Assembly (NCBI GenBank): GCA_002213445.1
Contig: NJIE01000008.1
Span: 186,001-250,000 of the forward strand
Source of the DNA: Xenophilus sp. AP218F
GTDB taxonomy: Bacteria > Pseudomonadota > Gammaproteobacteria > Burkholderiales > Chromobacteriaceae
DNA length: 64,000 bases
Direction: 5' to 3'
The notes under the pieces are model-generated. The model saw only the letters and a program-made list of their open reading frames with translations, searched no databases and was not told the DNA's origin. Shown here one piece after another: positions 8,713-15,716 of this stretch. Numbering within the stretch: the stretch's first letter is position 1; the number at the start of each line of letters is the position of its first letter. The position numbers and the translations under genes are program-made.

Positions 8713-9986
8713 GACGAGTAGGGATAGACCGCAACCCGGTGAAAGATAAATTCGGGGCCGGCAAACACGGTTTTGGCCCGGGCGACCCGCAAACCGGCAA
8801 CCCGGCAACCACGCCAGGCTTCGAGTTTTTTGACGCGGTGCAGGAAGAGATGGCCAGCGTGGTGGAGGGGGCCGGTTTTTCCCTGAAACCGGACCAGAAC
8901 ACCCAGCTGCTGCAGGCAATCAAGCAGTTGGCCTGGGGCAATACCAGCGCCCGCCGTGCGATTGTGGCCGGGCAAGGCGTGACTGTCAGCAACGGCGACG
9001 GCGTAACCGGCAATCCCACCGTGGCGCTGGCCAATAGCGGCGCGGCGGCGGGCACGTACGGCATGGTGACGGTGGACGCGATGGGCCGGGTGACGGCGGG
9101 CCGGCAGATGCAGCCGGCTGACGTGCCGGGGCTGGATTGGTCGAAAATCACGTCAGGCACACCGACGACGCTGGCGGGGTATGGGATTTCGGATGCTGCA
9201 GCGATGCGCGGCCGTGCGCCGGCAGGTGTTGGGTTGGATTGGAATTCGTTGACCCTGTACGGCGTGTACGCGGTCGCGGTCGGTTCTTTTGACGGCAGCA
9301 ATCATCCGCGCAGCGTTTTCCCTGATGCACCGACTTATGGCATGTTGGAAGTCTTGCCGTCCCTCGATTCTTCGGGATTGTTGCAGCGCTATACAAGCAC
9401 TGCTGCAGATTGGGTTTTGCAGCGCTCGAAGTGGGGGACTGGCGAGTGGTCTCAATGGCAGCGTATCGGCATCTCTACTGTCGTCGCCCCGCCCGGCAAA
9501 GTTTCGCACTTCGCAATGACCGCCCCGCCCGCCGGCTGGGTGAAATGCGACGGCGCGCTGTTGTCCCGCGCGGCTTATCCCGCGCTGTTTGCCGCCATCG
9601 GCACCACCTTCGGCGCGGGCGACGGCAAAACGACGTTCGGCGTGCCGGATTTGCGCGGCGAGTTTGTGCGGGGGTGGGATGATGGGCGAGGGGTTGATTC
9701 GAGCCGCGCGTTTGGATCGTCGCAGTCGGGCCAGAACCAGAGCCACGAACACGGCTGGGGCATCTGGTCCAGCCGCACCGTTGAAGTGCCAAACGGCGAT
9801 TTCGCTCCCAATGGCGTGCTTCTTAAGCAAGTTACAGGAAGTGCGGTTGAATTTGACAATTATTCATATGGCGATACGACGAATCTCCCCGGGCCGGCAA
9901 ACATCGTCAAAGGGGTGACAAGTGGCCAAGGCGGCAATGAAGCCCGCCCCCGCAACGTCGCACTGCTCGCCTGCATCAAAATCTGA
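8709..9986 (+). CDS. Tail fibre protein with collar domain
   Basis: 425-aa receptor-binding fibre. Residues 1-75 form the attachment region (DAVQEEMASVVEGAGFSL, then PDQNTQLLQAIKQL). A middle repeat-like region follows, and a pyocin-knob-like stretch around residues 175-255 ends in GTGEWSQWQRIG. The C-terminal part (about 265-425) is a phage tail collar domain: FAMTAPPAGWVKCDGALLSR and FGVPDLRGEFVRGWD. It determines host range. An excellent GGAGG ribosome site lies inside the end of the previous gene. The paired fibre assembly gene follows after 11 nt. Confidence 0.93.
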   Translation: MRRVGIDRNPVKDKFGAGKHGFGPGDPQTGNPATTPGFEFFDAVQEEMASVVEGAGFSLKPDQNTQLLQAIKQLAWGNTSARRAIVAGQGVTVSNGDGVTGNPTVALANSGAAAGTYGMVTVDAMGRVTAGRQMQPADVPGLDWSKITSGTPTTLAGYGISDAAAMRGRAPAGVGLDWNSLTLYGVYAVAVGSFDGSNHPRSVFPDAPTYGMLEVLPSLDSSGLLQRYTSTAADWVLQRSKWGTGEWSQWQRIGISTVVAPPGKVSHFAMTAPPAGWVKCDGALLSRAAYPALFAAIGTTFGAGDGKTTFGVPDLRGEFVRGWDDGRGVDSSRAFGSSQSGQNQSHEHGWGIWSSRTVEVPNGDFAPNGVLLKQVTGSAVEFDNYSYGDTTNLPGPANIVKGVTSGQGGNEARPRNVALLACIKI

Positions 9987-9997
9987 CGGAGGCCATC

Positions 9998-10612
9998 ATG
10001 ACCGAAATCGCAGAAAAGACCGTCTACAGCTACAGTTCGCAAACCGGCGAGTACGCCGGCGAAACCACCGCCATGCGCTCACCGCTGGACGAAGCCGAGG
10101 TGTACCTGATCCCCGCCTGGGCTGCCGACGCCGCGCCGCCGGCAGCCGGCAAGCGCGAGGCCGCCGTGTTCCGAGCGGACGACGGCAGCGTGCCCAGCCA
10201 CTGCCTGAACGGCGGACGCTGGCAGACCGTGCCGGACTGGCGGGCCACGCCGCTGTGGAGCAAAACCACCGCGCAGCCGGTGACGGCGCAGCTGGGCGAC
10301 ACCCCGGACAGCCTCGCCGCCACCGAGCTGGAACCGCCGTCGTTCGGCGTGTGGAAGGGCAAAGGCTGGGTGGTGGACAAAGCCGCGCAGCTGGCCGCGC
10401 AAACCGCCGCGGCCGAGGCCGATATCGCCGCGCGCCGCGCCCAGGCCGACGCCGCCATTGTGCCGCTGCAGGATGCCGTCGATCTGGCGATGGCTACGCC
10501 GGCCGAGGCCGAACTGCTGGCCGCGTGGCGGCGCTACCGGGTTGAGCTATCGCGGGTCGCGGGGCAGTCGGGGTATCCGACGCAAATTGACTGGCCAGCC
10601 ACGCCGGCGTGA
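9998..10612 (+). CDS. Tail fibre assembly protein
   Basis: 204-aa protein directly downstream of the fibre gene, in the position of Mu U and other fibre chaperones. It shows a short N-terminal region, a middle DWRATPLWSKTTAQPV segment, and an Ala-rich helical C-terminus with AELLAAWRRYRVELSRV and DWPATPA at the end, as commonly seen in Caudo_TAP-type proteins. GGAGG ribosome site before the ATG. It is the last gene of the tail operon and is followed by a strong terminator. Confidence 0.85.
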   Translation: MTEIAEKTVYSYSSQTGEYAGETTAMRSPLDEAEVYLIPAWAADAAPPAAGKREAAVFRADDGSVPSHCLNGGRWQTVPDWRATPLWSKTTAQPVTAQLGDTPDSLAATELEPPSFGVWKGKGWVVDKAAQLAAQTAAAEADIAARRAQADAAIVPLQDAVDLAMATPAEAELLAAWRRYRVELSRVAGQSGYPTQIDWPATPA

Positions 10613-10633
10613 TGCCGGCCGCGTAATGTGACA

Positions 10634-10659
10634 AAACCCGCTCCCCGGCGGGTTTTTTT
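10634..10659 (+). terminator. Intrinsic terminator of tail operon
   Basis: AACCCGC/GCGGGTT stem followed by seven T residues, 20 nt after the fibre assembly gene. It separates the late tail operon from the LuxR-type gene, which must therefore have its own promoter or rely on readthrough. Confidence 0.9.
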
Positions 10660-10704
10660 CTACGTAGTTTCCACTAGAACAGAGAGAACATCCGATGAGA
10701 ATTT

Positions 10705-11442
10705 ATGCAGATACAGGACATCAGCCGACTTACCAGCCACATGCTGGCCCTGCTCGACAAGATGACGCAGGTGAATGACATGCAGGGCATCGCGCGACTG
10801 GTGGTGGCCTGGCATGGGCTGTTGCCGTTTGGCACGCGCGCGTTGCTGGTGGTCGGTGTGGCTGGCGCGGCGCGGCAGCCAACCGAGGTGCTGGGCAATG
10901 TCGGCTGGCCGGAGTCGTGGCCGGCGGAGTACGCACGCATCCGCGCGCATCGGGTGGACCCGGTGTGGAACAGCCCGCCGGGGCGACTGGTTGTCTGGTC
11001 TCAAGCCCTGAAGGTGGAGCGTCAGCCCGGCATGCGAGCGTTTTTGCGGGTGGCGGCCGAGGCGGAGCTGACCCACGGCGTGAGCTGGATTGAGCAACGC
11101 GGCCAGTTCCGCATCATCTTTTCGCTGGCCGGGCAGGCTGTGGAGTCGGACCCGGTGACAGCGGAGCTACTGGCCAGCCTGGCGCCGAGGCTGGCCGACA
11201 TCGTGGCGCGCGTACTGTCCGAAAGGCCAGTTATAGACGATCTGGACGCGAGAGACTGCAGCATCCTGCAGTTCATGCTGCACGGGCATGGGGACGACGA
11301 GATTGCCCGCAGCATAGGCATTTCGGTGCGCACGGTGCGGGCCAGAATCAACCGGATCAGGGGGGTGCATGGCGCGCGGAACCGTGTTGACCTGGTGCGC
11401 CGGCTATTCCAGCTGCGGCCGGAGGCTGTAACCGGTAGGTAA
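10705..11442 (+). CDS. Prophage-encoded LuxR-type receptor/regulator
   Basis: 245-aa protein with the two-domain layout of quorum-sensing LuxR receptors. The N-terminal half has W72, Y76, D85, P86, W98 and G125. Compared with the invariant TraR positions W57, Y61, D70, P71, W85 and G113, the spacing is identical from W to P and within two residues afterwards, so the acyl-homoserine-lactone pocket looks intact. Residues about 180-235 form a GerE-type HTH (ILQFMLHGHGDDEIARSIGIS, TVRARINRIRG). It lies alone between the tail operon terminator and the convergent immunity operon, with no luxI synthase in the window: a solo receptor that would sense host or neighbour signals. The ribosome site is weak (GATGAG). 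Family is confident; ligand and targets are inference. Confidence 0.88.
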   Translation: MQIQDISRLTSHMLALLDKMTQVNDMQGIARLVVAWHGLLPFGTRALLVVGVAGAARQPTEVLGNVGWPESWPAEYARIRAHRVDPVWNSPPGRLVVWSQALKVERQPGMRAFLRVAAEAELTHGVSWIEQRGQFRIIFSLAGQAVESDPVTAELLASLAPRLADIVARVLSERPVIDDLDARDCSILQFMLHGHGDDEIARSIGISVRTVRARINRIRGVHGARNRVDLVRRLFQLRPEAVTGR

Positions 11443-11473
11443 ATGCCCGTAACGGCGGGATGTCAGAAGTGCG

Positions 11474-11533
11474 ATTTACCGGCGCAACGCCGGCGAGTAA
11501 ATTTCGCGGCATAAATACAGAGGTTTTTATGCC
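11474..11533. repeat. Two inverted repeats after the LuxR-type gene
   Basis: Within the 132-bp gap between the convergent LuxR-type gene and the secreted-protein gene lie two hairpins. The first (11474-11502) has a perfect CCGGCG/CGCCGG stem with a 3-nt loop, extended by ATTTA/TAAAT. The second (11508-11533) has GGCATAAA/TTTATGCC arms with a 10-nt loop. Neither has a strong T-run, so they may be weak terminators or protein sites. No classic CTG-N10-CAG lux box was seen in this gap. Confidence 0.6.
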
Positions 11534-11574
11534 AGTTTTTCCGTTGATGTTTCACCGCCGGGTGGCAGCCTGGC

Positions 11575-11940
11575 TTACTTCTTCACCGCGCGCTCGCAGC
11601 TGGCCAGATCTTGCTGAAAATGGCGCTGCTTCCTGTCGCGCCAGGTGTAATCCTTGCGCTCGTACGCTTCCAGGAAGCCGATCATATCCGTCACCGCAGA
11701 GTGGCAGTCCATGTAGTCGGCGTGTCGGGCATCATCTGGCCACGCATGAAAGCGCTGATACGCATCGCGCTTTATCCGCTGCAGCGCGACTTTATCCCCG
11801 GATTTCCCTGCTCGGTTCACGTCCACGCGGGCTTTGTGCAGCCATGCCAACAGGGCTTTGGCGTCGCCTTGGGGGTTGGCCGCCATAGTGGCCGGCGCGG
11901 CCAGCGTCAGGGCGAGGAAGAGGGCGAGAGCGGGCTTCAT
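11575..11940 (-). CDS. Small secreted protein in lysogenic operon
   Basis: 121-aa protein with a clear Sec signal peptide: MKPALALFLALTLAAPATMA, probable cleavage after Ala20. The mature part is helical and charged, with two cysteines (about residues 78 and 115) that could form a disulfide. No family recognised. The start overlaps the stop of the upstream repressor gene by 4 nt, so it is the third gene of the minus-strand repressor operon. It should therefore be made while the phage is dormant: a candidate lysogenic-conversion factor acting in the periplasm. Confidence 0.72.
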   Translation of the reverse strand: MKPALALFLALTLAAPATMAANPQGDAKALLAWLHKARVDVNRAGKSGDKVALQRIKRDAYQRFHAWPDDARHADYMDCHSAVTDMIGFLEAYERKDYTWRDRKQRHFQQDLASCERAVKK

Positions 11941-12284
11941 TTGCTGATCCAGTCTCGCATGAACTGCAACAGGATGGCGCGCTTGGCGCGGGGCAGTTGC
12001 TCGAATAGATCGATGACTTCTTTCAGGTCTGGGCTTAGCGGGAACTCTGCCGCCGGAATTTCCGACGGCACGTAGCTCAACTCCATCGCTCCGCGGCCCG
12101 TGGCTAGCCAGTCGTAGCTGACGTGTAAGGCCAAGGCGATACGGGATAGATTGTCAGTGGTCGGCTCGGATTTGCATTGCTCCCATAAGGATGCGCTGCA
12201 TTGAGTTACGCCGACCTCATCTGCCAGCCATTGTTGAGAGCGATTCCGCGTCTTTCTGGCCTCTTTTATCCGATTGCCAATCAT
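11937..12284 (-). CDS. Phage repressor-like XRE protein, second copy
   Basis: 115-aa protein. Residues 3-65 form an XRE/Cro-CI helix-turn-helix (RIKEARKTRNRSQQWLADEV, then SRIALALHVSYDWLATGRG). The C-terminal 45 residues are a helical acidic segment, with no S24/LexA-type peptidase. It is close to the protein encoded just upstream (12291-12632) through residue ~66, but differs in the putative recognition helix (TQCSASLWEQC versus LQSSVSAWEIC). The genes are 6 bp apart, so they form a tandem duplication within one operon. Probable role: immunity or lysogeny maintenance. Confidence 0.85.
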   Translation of the reverse strand: MIGNRIKEARKTRNRSQQWLADEVGVTQCSASLWEQCKSEPTTDNLSRIALALHVSYDWLATGRGAMELSYVPSEIPAAEFPLSPDLKEVIDLFEQLPRAKRAILLQFMRDWISK

Positions 12285-12290
12285 GCGTAG

Positions 12291-12632
12291 CTACTTAGTA
12301 AGCGAACGTAGGATGGCCATGATCGATTGTCGAAGGCTGACGTTCAAGGACCTGTATCGATCTAGGAGTTCAGTTTCATCAGCGGTGAGCGGCATCTGAT
12401 CGCTTGCCTGTATAGGCGAAGCGGTAAGGTACATATCCCCCCGGCCGGTTGCTAACCAGTCATGGCTGACACGCAACACTTGAGCAATGCGTGACAGATT
12501 TTCGGTCGTGGGCTCACTCCGACAAATCTCCCATGCACTGACCGATGACTGGAGAACACCTACTTCGTCCGCTAGCCATTGCTGAGACTGTTTGCGCGCC
12601 TTACGCGCTTCTTTGATTCGAGATCCAATCAT
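12291..12632 (-). CDS. Phage repressor-like XRE protein, first copy
   Basis: 113-aa XRE-family repressor, the first gene of the minus-strand immunity operon and divergent from the cro-like gene. HTH at about residues 3-65 (RIKEARKARKQSQQWLADEV; SRIAQVLRVSHDWLATGRG). The short C-terminal helix pair lacks the autocleavage domain of lambda CI, so RecA-triggered self-cleavage is not expected. Induction would need another route such as an antirepressor. No clear ribosome site precedes the ATG. A TAAAAT -10-like hexamer only 6 nt upstream on the minus strand suggests a leaderless transcript, as for lambda cI from PRM. Confidence 0.87.
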   Translation of the reverse strand: MIGSRIKEARKARKQSQQWLADEVGVLQSSVSAWEICRSEPTTENLSRIAQVLRVSHDWLATGRGDMYLTASPIQASDQMPLTADETELLDRYRSLNVSLRQSIMAILRSLTK

Positions 12633-12741
12633 TTTTGAATTTTATGTGTGTTGCGCATATTTGCGTAATGCAAATTGTTGTTGACAGTTAAATGTCTATG
12701 GAACATATTTCCATCAAACATAAATGTTTGTGAGGCATAAA
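12633..12741. promoter_or_regulatory. Divergent immunity promoter and operator region
   Basis: Rightward promoter with TTGACA at 12681-12686, 17-bp spacer and CATATT at 12704-12709, reading into the cro-like gene. Several palindromes overlap it: ATTTGC/GCAAAT (12659-12675), GACA/TGTC (12683-12696), GGAA/TTCC (12700-12712), and a perfect CAAACAT-AA-ATGTTTG (12715-12730) near the expected transcript start. These are candidate operators for the two repressors and Cro. A minus-strand TAAAAT at about 12638-12643 may serve the repressor operon. Confidence 0.75.
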
Positions 12742-12939
12742 ATGATGAATAGCCATCTGCGAGAGGCTCGCAAGCGTATGGGAATGACCCAGCCAGAATT
12801 GGCAAGGCATGTGTCGGTTTCTCAAGGGCATATCAGCCGACTTGAGAGGTTAAAAGACAACGCATCACCTGATCTGGCGAAGCGTTTGGCACAGGTGCTG
12901 AACATTCCCGTCACCAAAATTCTTTATCCAGACGAATGA
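12742..12939 (+). CDS. Cro-like XRE regulator
   Basis: 65-aa protein (start at ATG 12742) that is essentially one XRE helix-turn-helix: LREARKRMGMTQPELARHVS, then VSQGHISRLERLKDN and a closing LAQVLNIPVTKILYPDE. It is the first rightward gene from the divergent immunity promoter, the position of cro. ATG 12742 is chosen over 12724 because a GAGG ribosome site lies 6 nt before it and because the earlier codon falls within a palindromic operator. Probably represses the lysogenic operon when the lytic cycle begins. Confidence 0.85.
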   Translation: MMNSHLREARKRMGMTQPELARHVSVSQGHISRLERLKDNASPDLAKRLAQVLNIPVTKILYPDE

Positions 12940-13063
12940 TTGCGCCGCCGGCACGGGCTAGGTGCGGGCGGCGCGGGATGGTGCTGATAACTACGGTGTG
13001 GCAACTCAAGTATCAGCGCCTGTTTAGCTCGCGACAAGTGGGAATCGACAGGAGTTAATACAA

Positions 13064-13570
13064 ATGAACATTTCAGTGGCGGCAAGCCAGACGCCGGCTC
13101 CGGCGGACGTATTCGGCATGCTGCATCTTTCGGCCAAGGCGTTTGGCATCACAAGGCTGGCGGGTGTCATGCGCGTCTCTCCCGGCGTGCTGACCAACAA
13201 GCTGGCACCCATGGCTCACCACCACAAAACCACGCTGGACGATTTCATCCAGGTGCTGCGCATTACTGGCGACTTGTCGCCGCTGGATGCGCTGTGCCGG
13301 CTGTTCGATAGCGCCCGTTACCAGTTGCCGCGGCTGGATAACGTGTCCGACTCCGCGCTGCTGGATTTGGTCAACAAGGTTCATGCCGAAGGCGGCGATG
13401 TGCATCGCTCCATGAACGAGGCGCTGGCTGACGGCATCGTGACCCAGGACGAATTCAACGAAGTGGATTGCGAGCTGATGGAGTGGATCGCCGCCATCGT
13501 GGAGCTGCGCAACCGTTTTGGCAGCCTGGTGGTGAAGCCTTCAGAGACTCAGGTGTGCCCCTCGGTTTGA
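13064..13570 (+). CDS. Phage regulatory protein CII family
   Basis: 168-aa protein resembling the phage_CP76/CII regulatory family. An HTH-like first half contains LHLSAKAFGITRLAGVMRVS, then LTNKLAPMAHHHKTTLDDF and QVLRITGDLSPLDALC. The second half is helical and acidic. Proteins of this family control early transcription or lysogeny choice in P2-like and related phages. A CAGGAG ribosome site precedes the ATG. It lies between the cro-like gene and the BRO-N antirepressor gene, in the rightward early operon. The 124-bp gap upstream holds GC-rich sequence with no gene seen. Confidence 0.82.
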   Translation: MNISVAASQTPAPADVFGMLHLSAKAFGITRLAGVMRVSPGVLTNKLAPMAHHHKTTLDDFIQVLRITGDLSPLDALCRLFDSARYQLPRLDNVSDSALLDLVNKVHAEGGDVHRSMNEALADGIVTQDEFNEVDCELMEWIAAIVELRNRFGSLVVKPSETQVCPSV

Positions 13571-13618
13571 GGGGTGTGTCCCCGGCCGCCAGGCCATTTC
13601 CGTGAAAGAGAGAGAACC

Positions 13619-14164
13619 ATGCTGCAAAAAGTTACGCAGGCCACGCCATTCGCCTTTGGCGAAATCGAGTTGTCGCAAACCGTCTTCATCGATGGCGTGC
13701 CGTACGCCACCCGTCGGGCGGTGGGGGAGTGGCTGGAGTATGCCGATCCGCAAAAGGCGATTGACAAGATTTTGGAGCGGAATCTGCACATTGAAGCCCA
13801 TTCAGTACCCGTCAGATTGACGGGTACTGACGGCAAAAACTATGAGACCCGTGTCTATCACCCGATCGGCTTCCTGCTGATGGTGATGGAGTCCGGCCAG
13901 CCCAAGGCGCACGAGATGAAAGCCGCGGTGGCGGAGTTTGTCTGGAGCTTTGCTGGCCCGCGCCAGCTGGGTTTTCGCGAGCGGGATAGCTTGCTGCGGC
14001 AACGCCGGCAACTGGTGCTGGACCTGACCAAATTGCGCGACGCTTTTGGCCGGCAAGCTCTGATGGCTGATTTGCGTCAGGTGAGTTTGTCTTTGGGCTT
14101 GCCGCTGCCGGATGTGGCCTGGCTTGGCAAGGATGCGGACCAGTTGCAGCTGCCTGGGCTGTAA
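13619..14164 (+). CDS. BRO-N domain phage antirepressor
   Basis: 181-aa protein. Residues about 10-110 resemble the BRO N-terminal domain: FAFGEIELSQTVFIDGVPYA, RRAVGEWLEYADPQKAIDKI, a long beta segment, then YHPIGFLLMVMESGQPKAHE. A helical C-terminal region (RERDSLLRQRRQLVLDLTKL) follows. BRO-N proteins are DNA-binding regulators, often antirepressors, in phages and viruses. The prophage thus has two antirepressor-type genes, this one and the fragment at 2-457. ATG 13619 follows a GAGAGAGA purine stretch; no stronger ribosome site is visible. Confidence 0.82.
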   Translation: MLQKVTQATPFAFGEIELSQTVFIDGVPYATRRAVGEWLEYADPQKAIDKILERNLHIEAHSVPVRLTGTDGKNYETRVYHPIGFLLMVMESGQPKAHEMKAAVAEFVWSFAGPRQLGFRERDSLLRQRRQLVLDLTKLRDAFGRQALMADLRQVSLSLGLPLPDVAWLGKDADQLQLPGL

Positions 14165-14181
14165 GCCAGACGGGAGGGGCG

Positions 14182-14379
14182 ATGTCTTGCAGAACCACCA
14201 TTCCGGGGCAGTTGCCCCTCTCGTTGGAGCCCGATCGCGCAGAACTGACGGAGCAGGCGCTGCGTATGGCGCACAAGCGCGCCCGTTTGCGGCAGCCGTT
14301 TGAGCGGGCGATGGAAAACCCGGCGCTGGCGATTTGCATCACGCGCACCGCGCTGGCCCTATTGAGGAGAAGGCCGTGA
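14182..14379 (+). CDS. Small hypothetical phage protein
   Basis: 65-aa basic helical protein (EPDRAELTEQALRMAHKRAR) of unknown function. A GGGAGG ribosome site lies 5 nt before the ATG, and its last base pair region overlaps the next start (TGATG), so it fits the early operon. No domain recognised. Confidence 0.6.
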   Translation: MSCRTTIPGQLPLSLEPDRAELTEQALRMAHKRARLRQPFERAMENPALAICITRTALALLRRRP

Positions 14380-14714
14380 TGGGCAATCTGATTCAGCTGT
14401 TTACCCCTGGCTATCAAAACCGTACCGGCCGGTTCCGCCTAGTGTTTGGCGAGGATGCTGTGATTTACGGTGGCGGCGATAGCGCTTCGGTGAAGTTTTG
14501 CCGCGGCGAGCAGGGGCTGGAGGTGGAGTGCATGGGTATGGGGAGGCCGCCTTGCCGCCTGAAAGTCTTGCCGGACGAGCACATCCAGCTGTTTGTCAAC
14601 GGCAAGCGCCTATTGCTGTGGGTGCAGTACGTGACGCCAACCCACGTTGTGGTGGATGCGGCCGAGGAGGTGGGAGCGGACCTCGCCATGGTTGTTATGC
14701 CCGCCACCGCCTGA
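14379..14714 (+). CDS. Hypothetical phage protein
   Basis: 111-aa, beta-rich protein (start ATG 14379 with GAGGAG ribosome site; the open frame extends further upstream but inside the previous gene). It has an YQNRTGRFRLVFGEDAVIYG opening and a VLPDEHIQLFVNGKRLLLWV core, ending in an acidic and hydrophobic stretch. No known family. It overlaps the small gene before it and lies 22 bp ahead of the internal recombinase. Confidence 0.65.
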   Translation: MGNLIQLFTPGYQNRTGRFRLVFGEDAVIYGGGDSASVKFCRGEQGLEVECMGMGRPPCRLKVLPDEHIQLFVNGKRLLLWVQYVTPTHVVVDAAEEVGADLAMVVMPATA

Positions 14715-14736
14715 CTGGCAAAGAAGAGAGGAAACC

Positions 14737-15381
14737 ATGAAACGCTATCTGACACCGGCCGAGCGCCAGCAGTTGCTGAACGCGGCCTATCGCATCAACG
14801 ATCCGCTGGCCCAGCGGGATTACCACCTGATGAGCGCGCTGTATTACAGCGGCTGCCGGATTGGCGAGTTTCTGAGCATCACGCTGGCCGATGCATGGGA
14901 CGCGCTGAAAACCGGCTATCTCTACCTGCCGGCGGCGCACCGCAAGGGCGGCAAGCGCGATCACAGCGTGTACTTGACCAAGCCGCTGCGCACGCATCTG
15001 GTTGCGCTGCTCAACATGAACCCGTCCCAGCAAGGCGGCGATCCGCTGGTGCCGGGCCGCCACGGCGCGCCGCTGACCGAGCGCGCCGCCCAGATGCGCG
15101 TGGCGTATTGGGCGGAAGAGGCGGGCATCGCGATGAAAGTCACCCCGCACTGGTTCCGCCACTCTCTTGCCATGGACCTGCTGCGCGCCAGCACCGCGGC
15201 GGAGCCGCTGCTGATCGTCAAGAGCGCCTTGGGCCATTCATCCCTCAACAGCACCGCGATGTACACGACCCCCAGCCGCGAAGACCTGGAAGATTCGATG
15301 AACGCTGTAGCCGGCACCGGTGGCCAGCGCGTGACCAAGGCGCAGCTGCGCAGGGTGTACAGCAAGAGGAGGGCGGGGTGA
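14737..15381 (+). CDS. Internal tyrosine recombinase, catalytic domain only
   Basis: 214-aa protein with a full set of tyrosine-recombinase residues: R41 (SGCRIGEFLS), a Lys in HRKGGKRD, H138-x-x-R141 (HWFRH), H167 (LGHSS) and nucleophile Y176 (AMYTT). It lacks the N-terminal SAM-like core-binding domain of normal integrases (usual length 300-400). It sits in the middle of the early operon, 5 kb from the prophage integrase, and is coupled to the next gene by an overlapping TGATG. It is therefore unlikely to be the integration enzyme; dimer resolution, an inversion switch, or DNA-replication support are possible. The start is supported by a GAGAGGA ribosome site. Confidence 0.85.
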   Translation: MKRYLTPAERQQLLNAAYRINDPLAQRDYHLMSALYYSGCRIGEFLSITLADAWDALKTGYLYLPAAHRKGGKRDHSVYLTKPLRTHLVALLNMNPSQQGGDPLVPGRHGAPLTERAAQMRVAYWAEEAGIAMKVTPHWFRHSLAMDLLRASTAAEPLLIVKSALGHSSLNSTAMYTTPSREDLEDSMNAVAGTGGQRVTKAQLRRVYSKRRAG

Positions 15382-15716
15382 TGGCTTCCCTCTATGCCCA
15401 GGCCCTGGAGCACTACAGCACTTCTTTCGTGGCCACGCTGGCGGCGCTTAAGCGTCAGCAGGCGCTGTTCAGTCGCGTAGAAGCCGTGGCCGAGTCAATC
15501 AACCACGACACCGCCGCGCAGGCTGAGGCCTGCTTCCTGCCGCCAGCCAGCGCCTTCATCCGGCTGCACGCGCCGGTGAATGTTGCCAGCGAGCTGGAAG
15601 GCGTTTGCAAGCGCCACCAGCTGACGCCGGTGAAAAACGGCGCGGGCTGGATGCTGGCGCCGATCGATCACCAGCAGGGGGCCATCCTGCTGCTCAACAA
15701 AGGGGAAAAGCCATGA
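15381..15716 (+). CDS. Hypothetical phage protein
   Basis: 111-aa protein, start ATG 15381 with a GAGGAGGG ribosome site, overlapping the recombinase stop. Mostly helical, with an N-terminal YAQALEHYSTSFVATLAALK and a C-terminal beta pair (LTPVKNGAGWMLAPIDHQQG). No family recognised. Overlaps the next gene by 4 nt. Confidence 0.6.
   Translation: MASLYAQALEHYSTSFVATLAALKRQQALFSRVEAVAESINHDTAAQAEACFLPPASAFIRLHAPVNVASELEGVCKRHQLTPVKNGAGWMLAPIDHQQGAILLLNKGEKP

Noticed and set aside
10613-11574. Possible lux box near the LuxR-type gene
   Set aside because: Looked for CTG-N10-CAG type palindromes upstream and downstream; none convincing, so no site is annotated.
11460-11888. Plus-strand open frame after the LuxR-type gene
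   Set aside because: Overlaps the secreted-protein gene on the other strand, which has a clear signal peptide and operon overlap; the plus-strand peptide has no features.
14737-15381. Considered as the prophage integrase
   Set aside because: Located mid-operon and lacks the DNA-core-binding domain; the 354-aa recombinase beside the tRNA is the better candidate.
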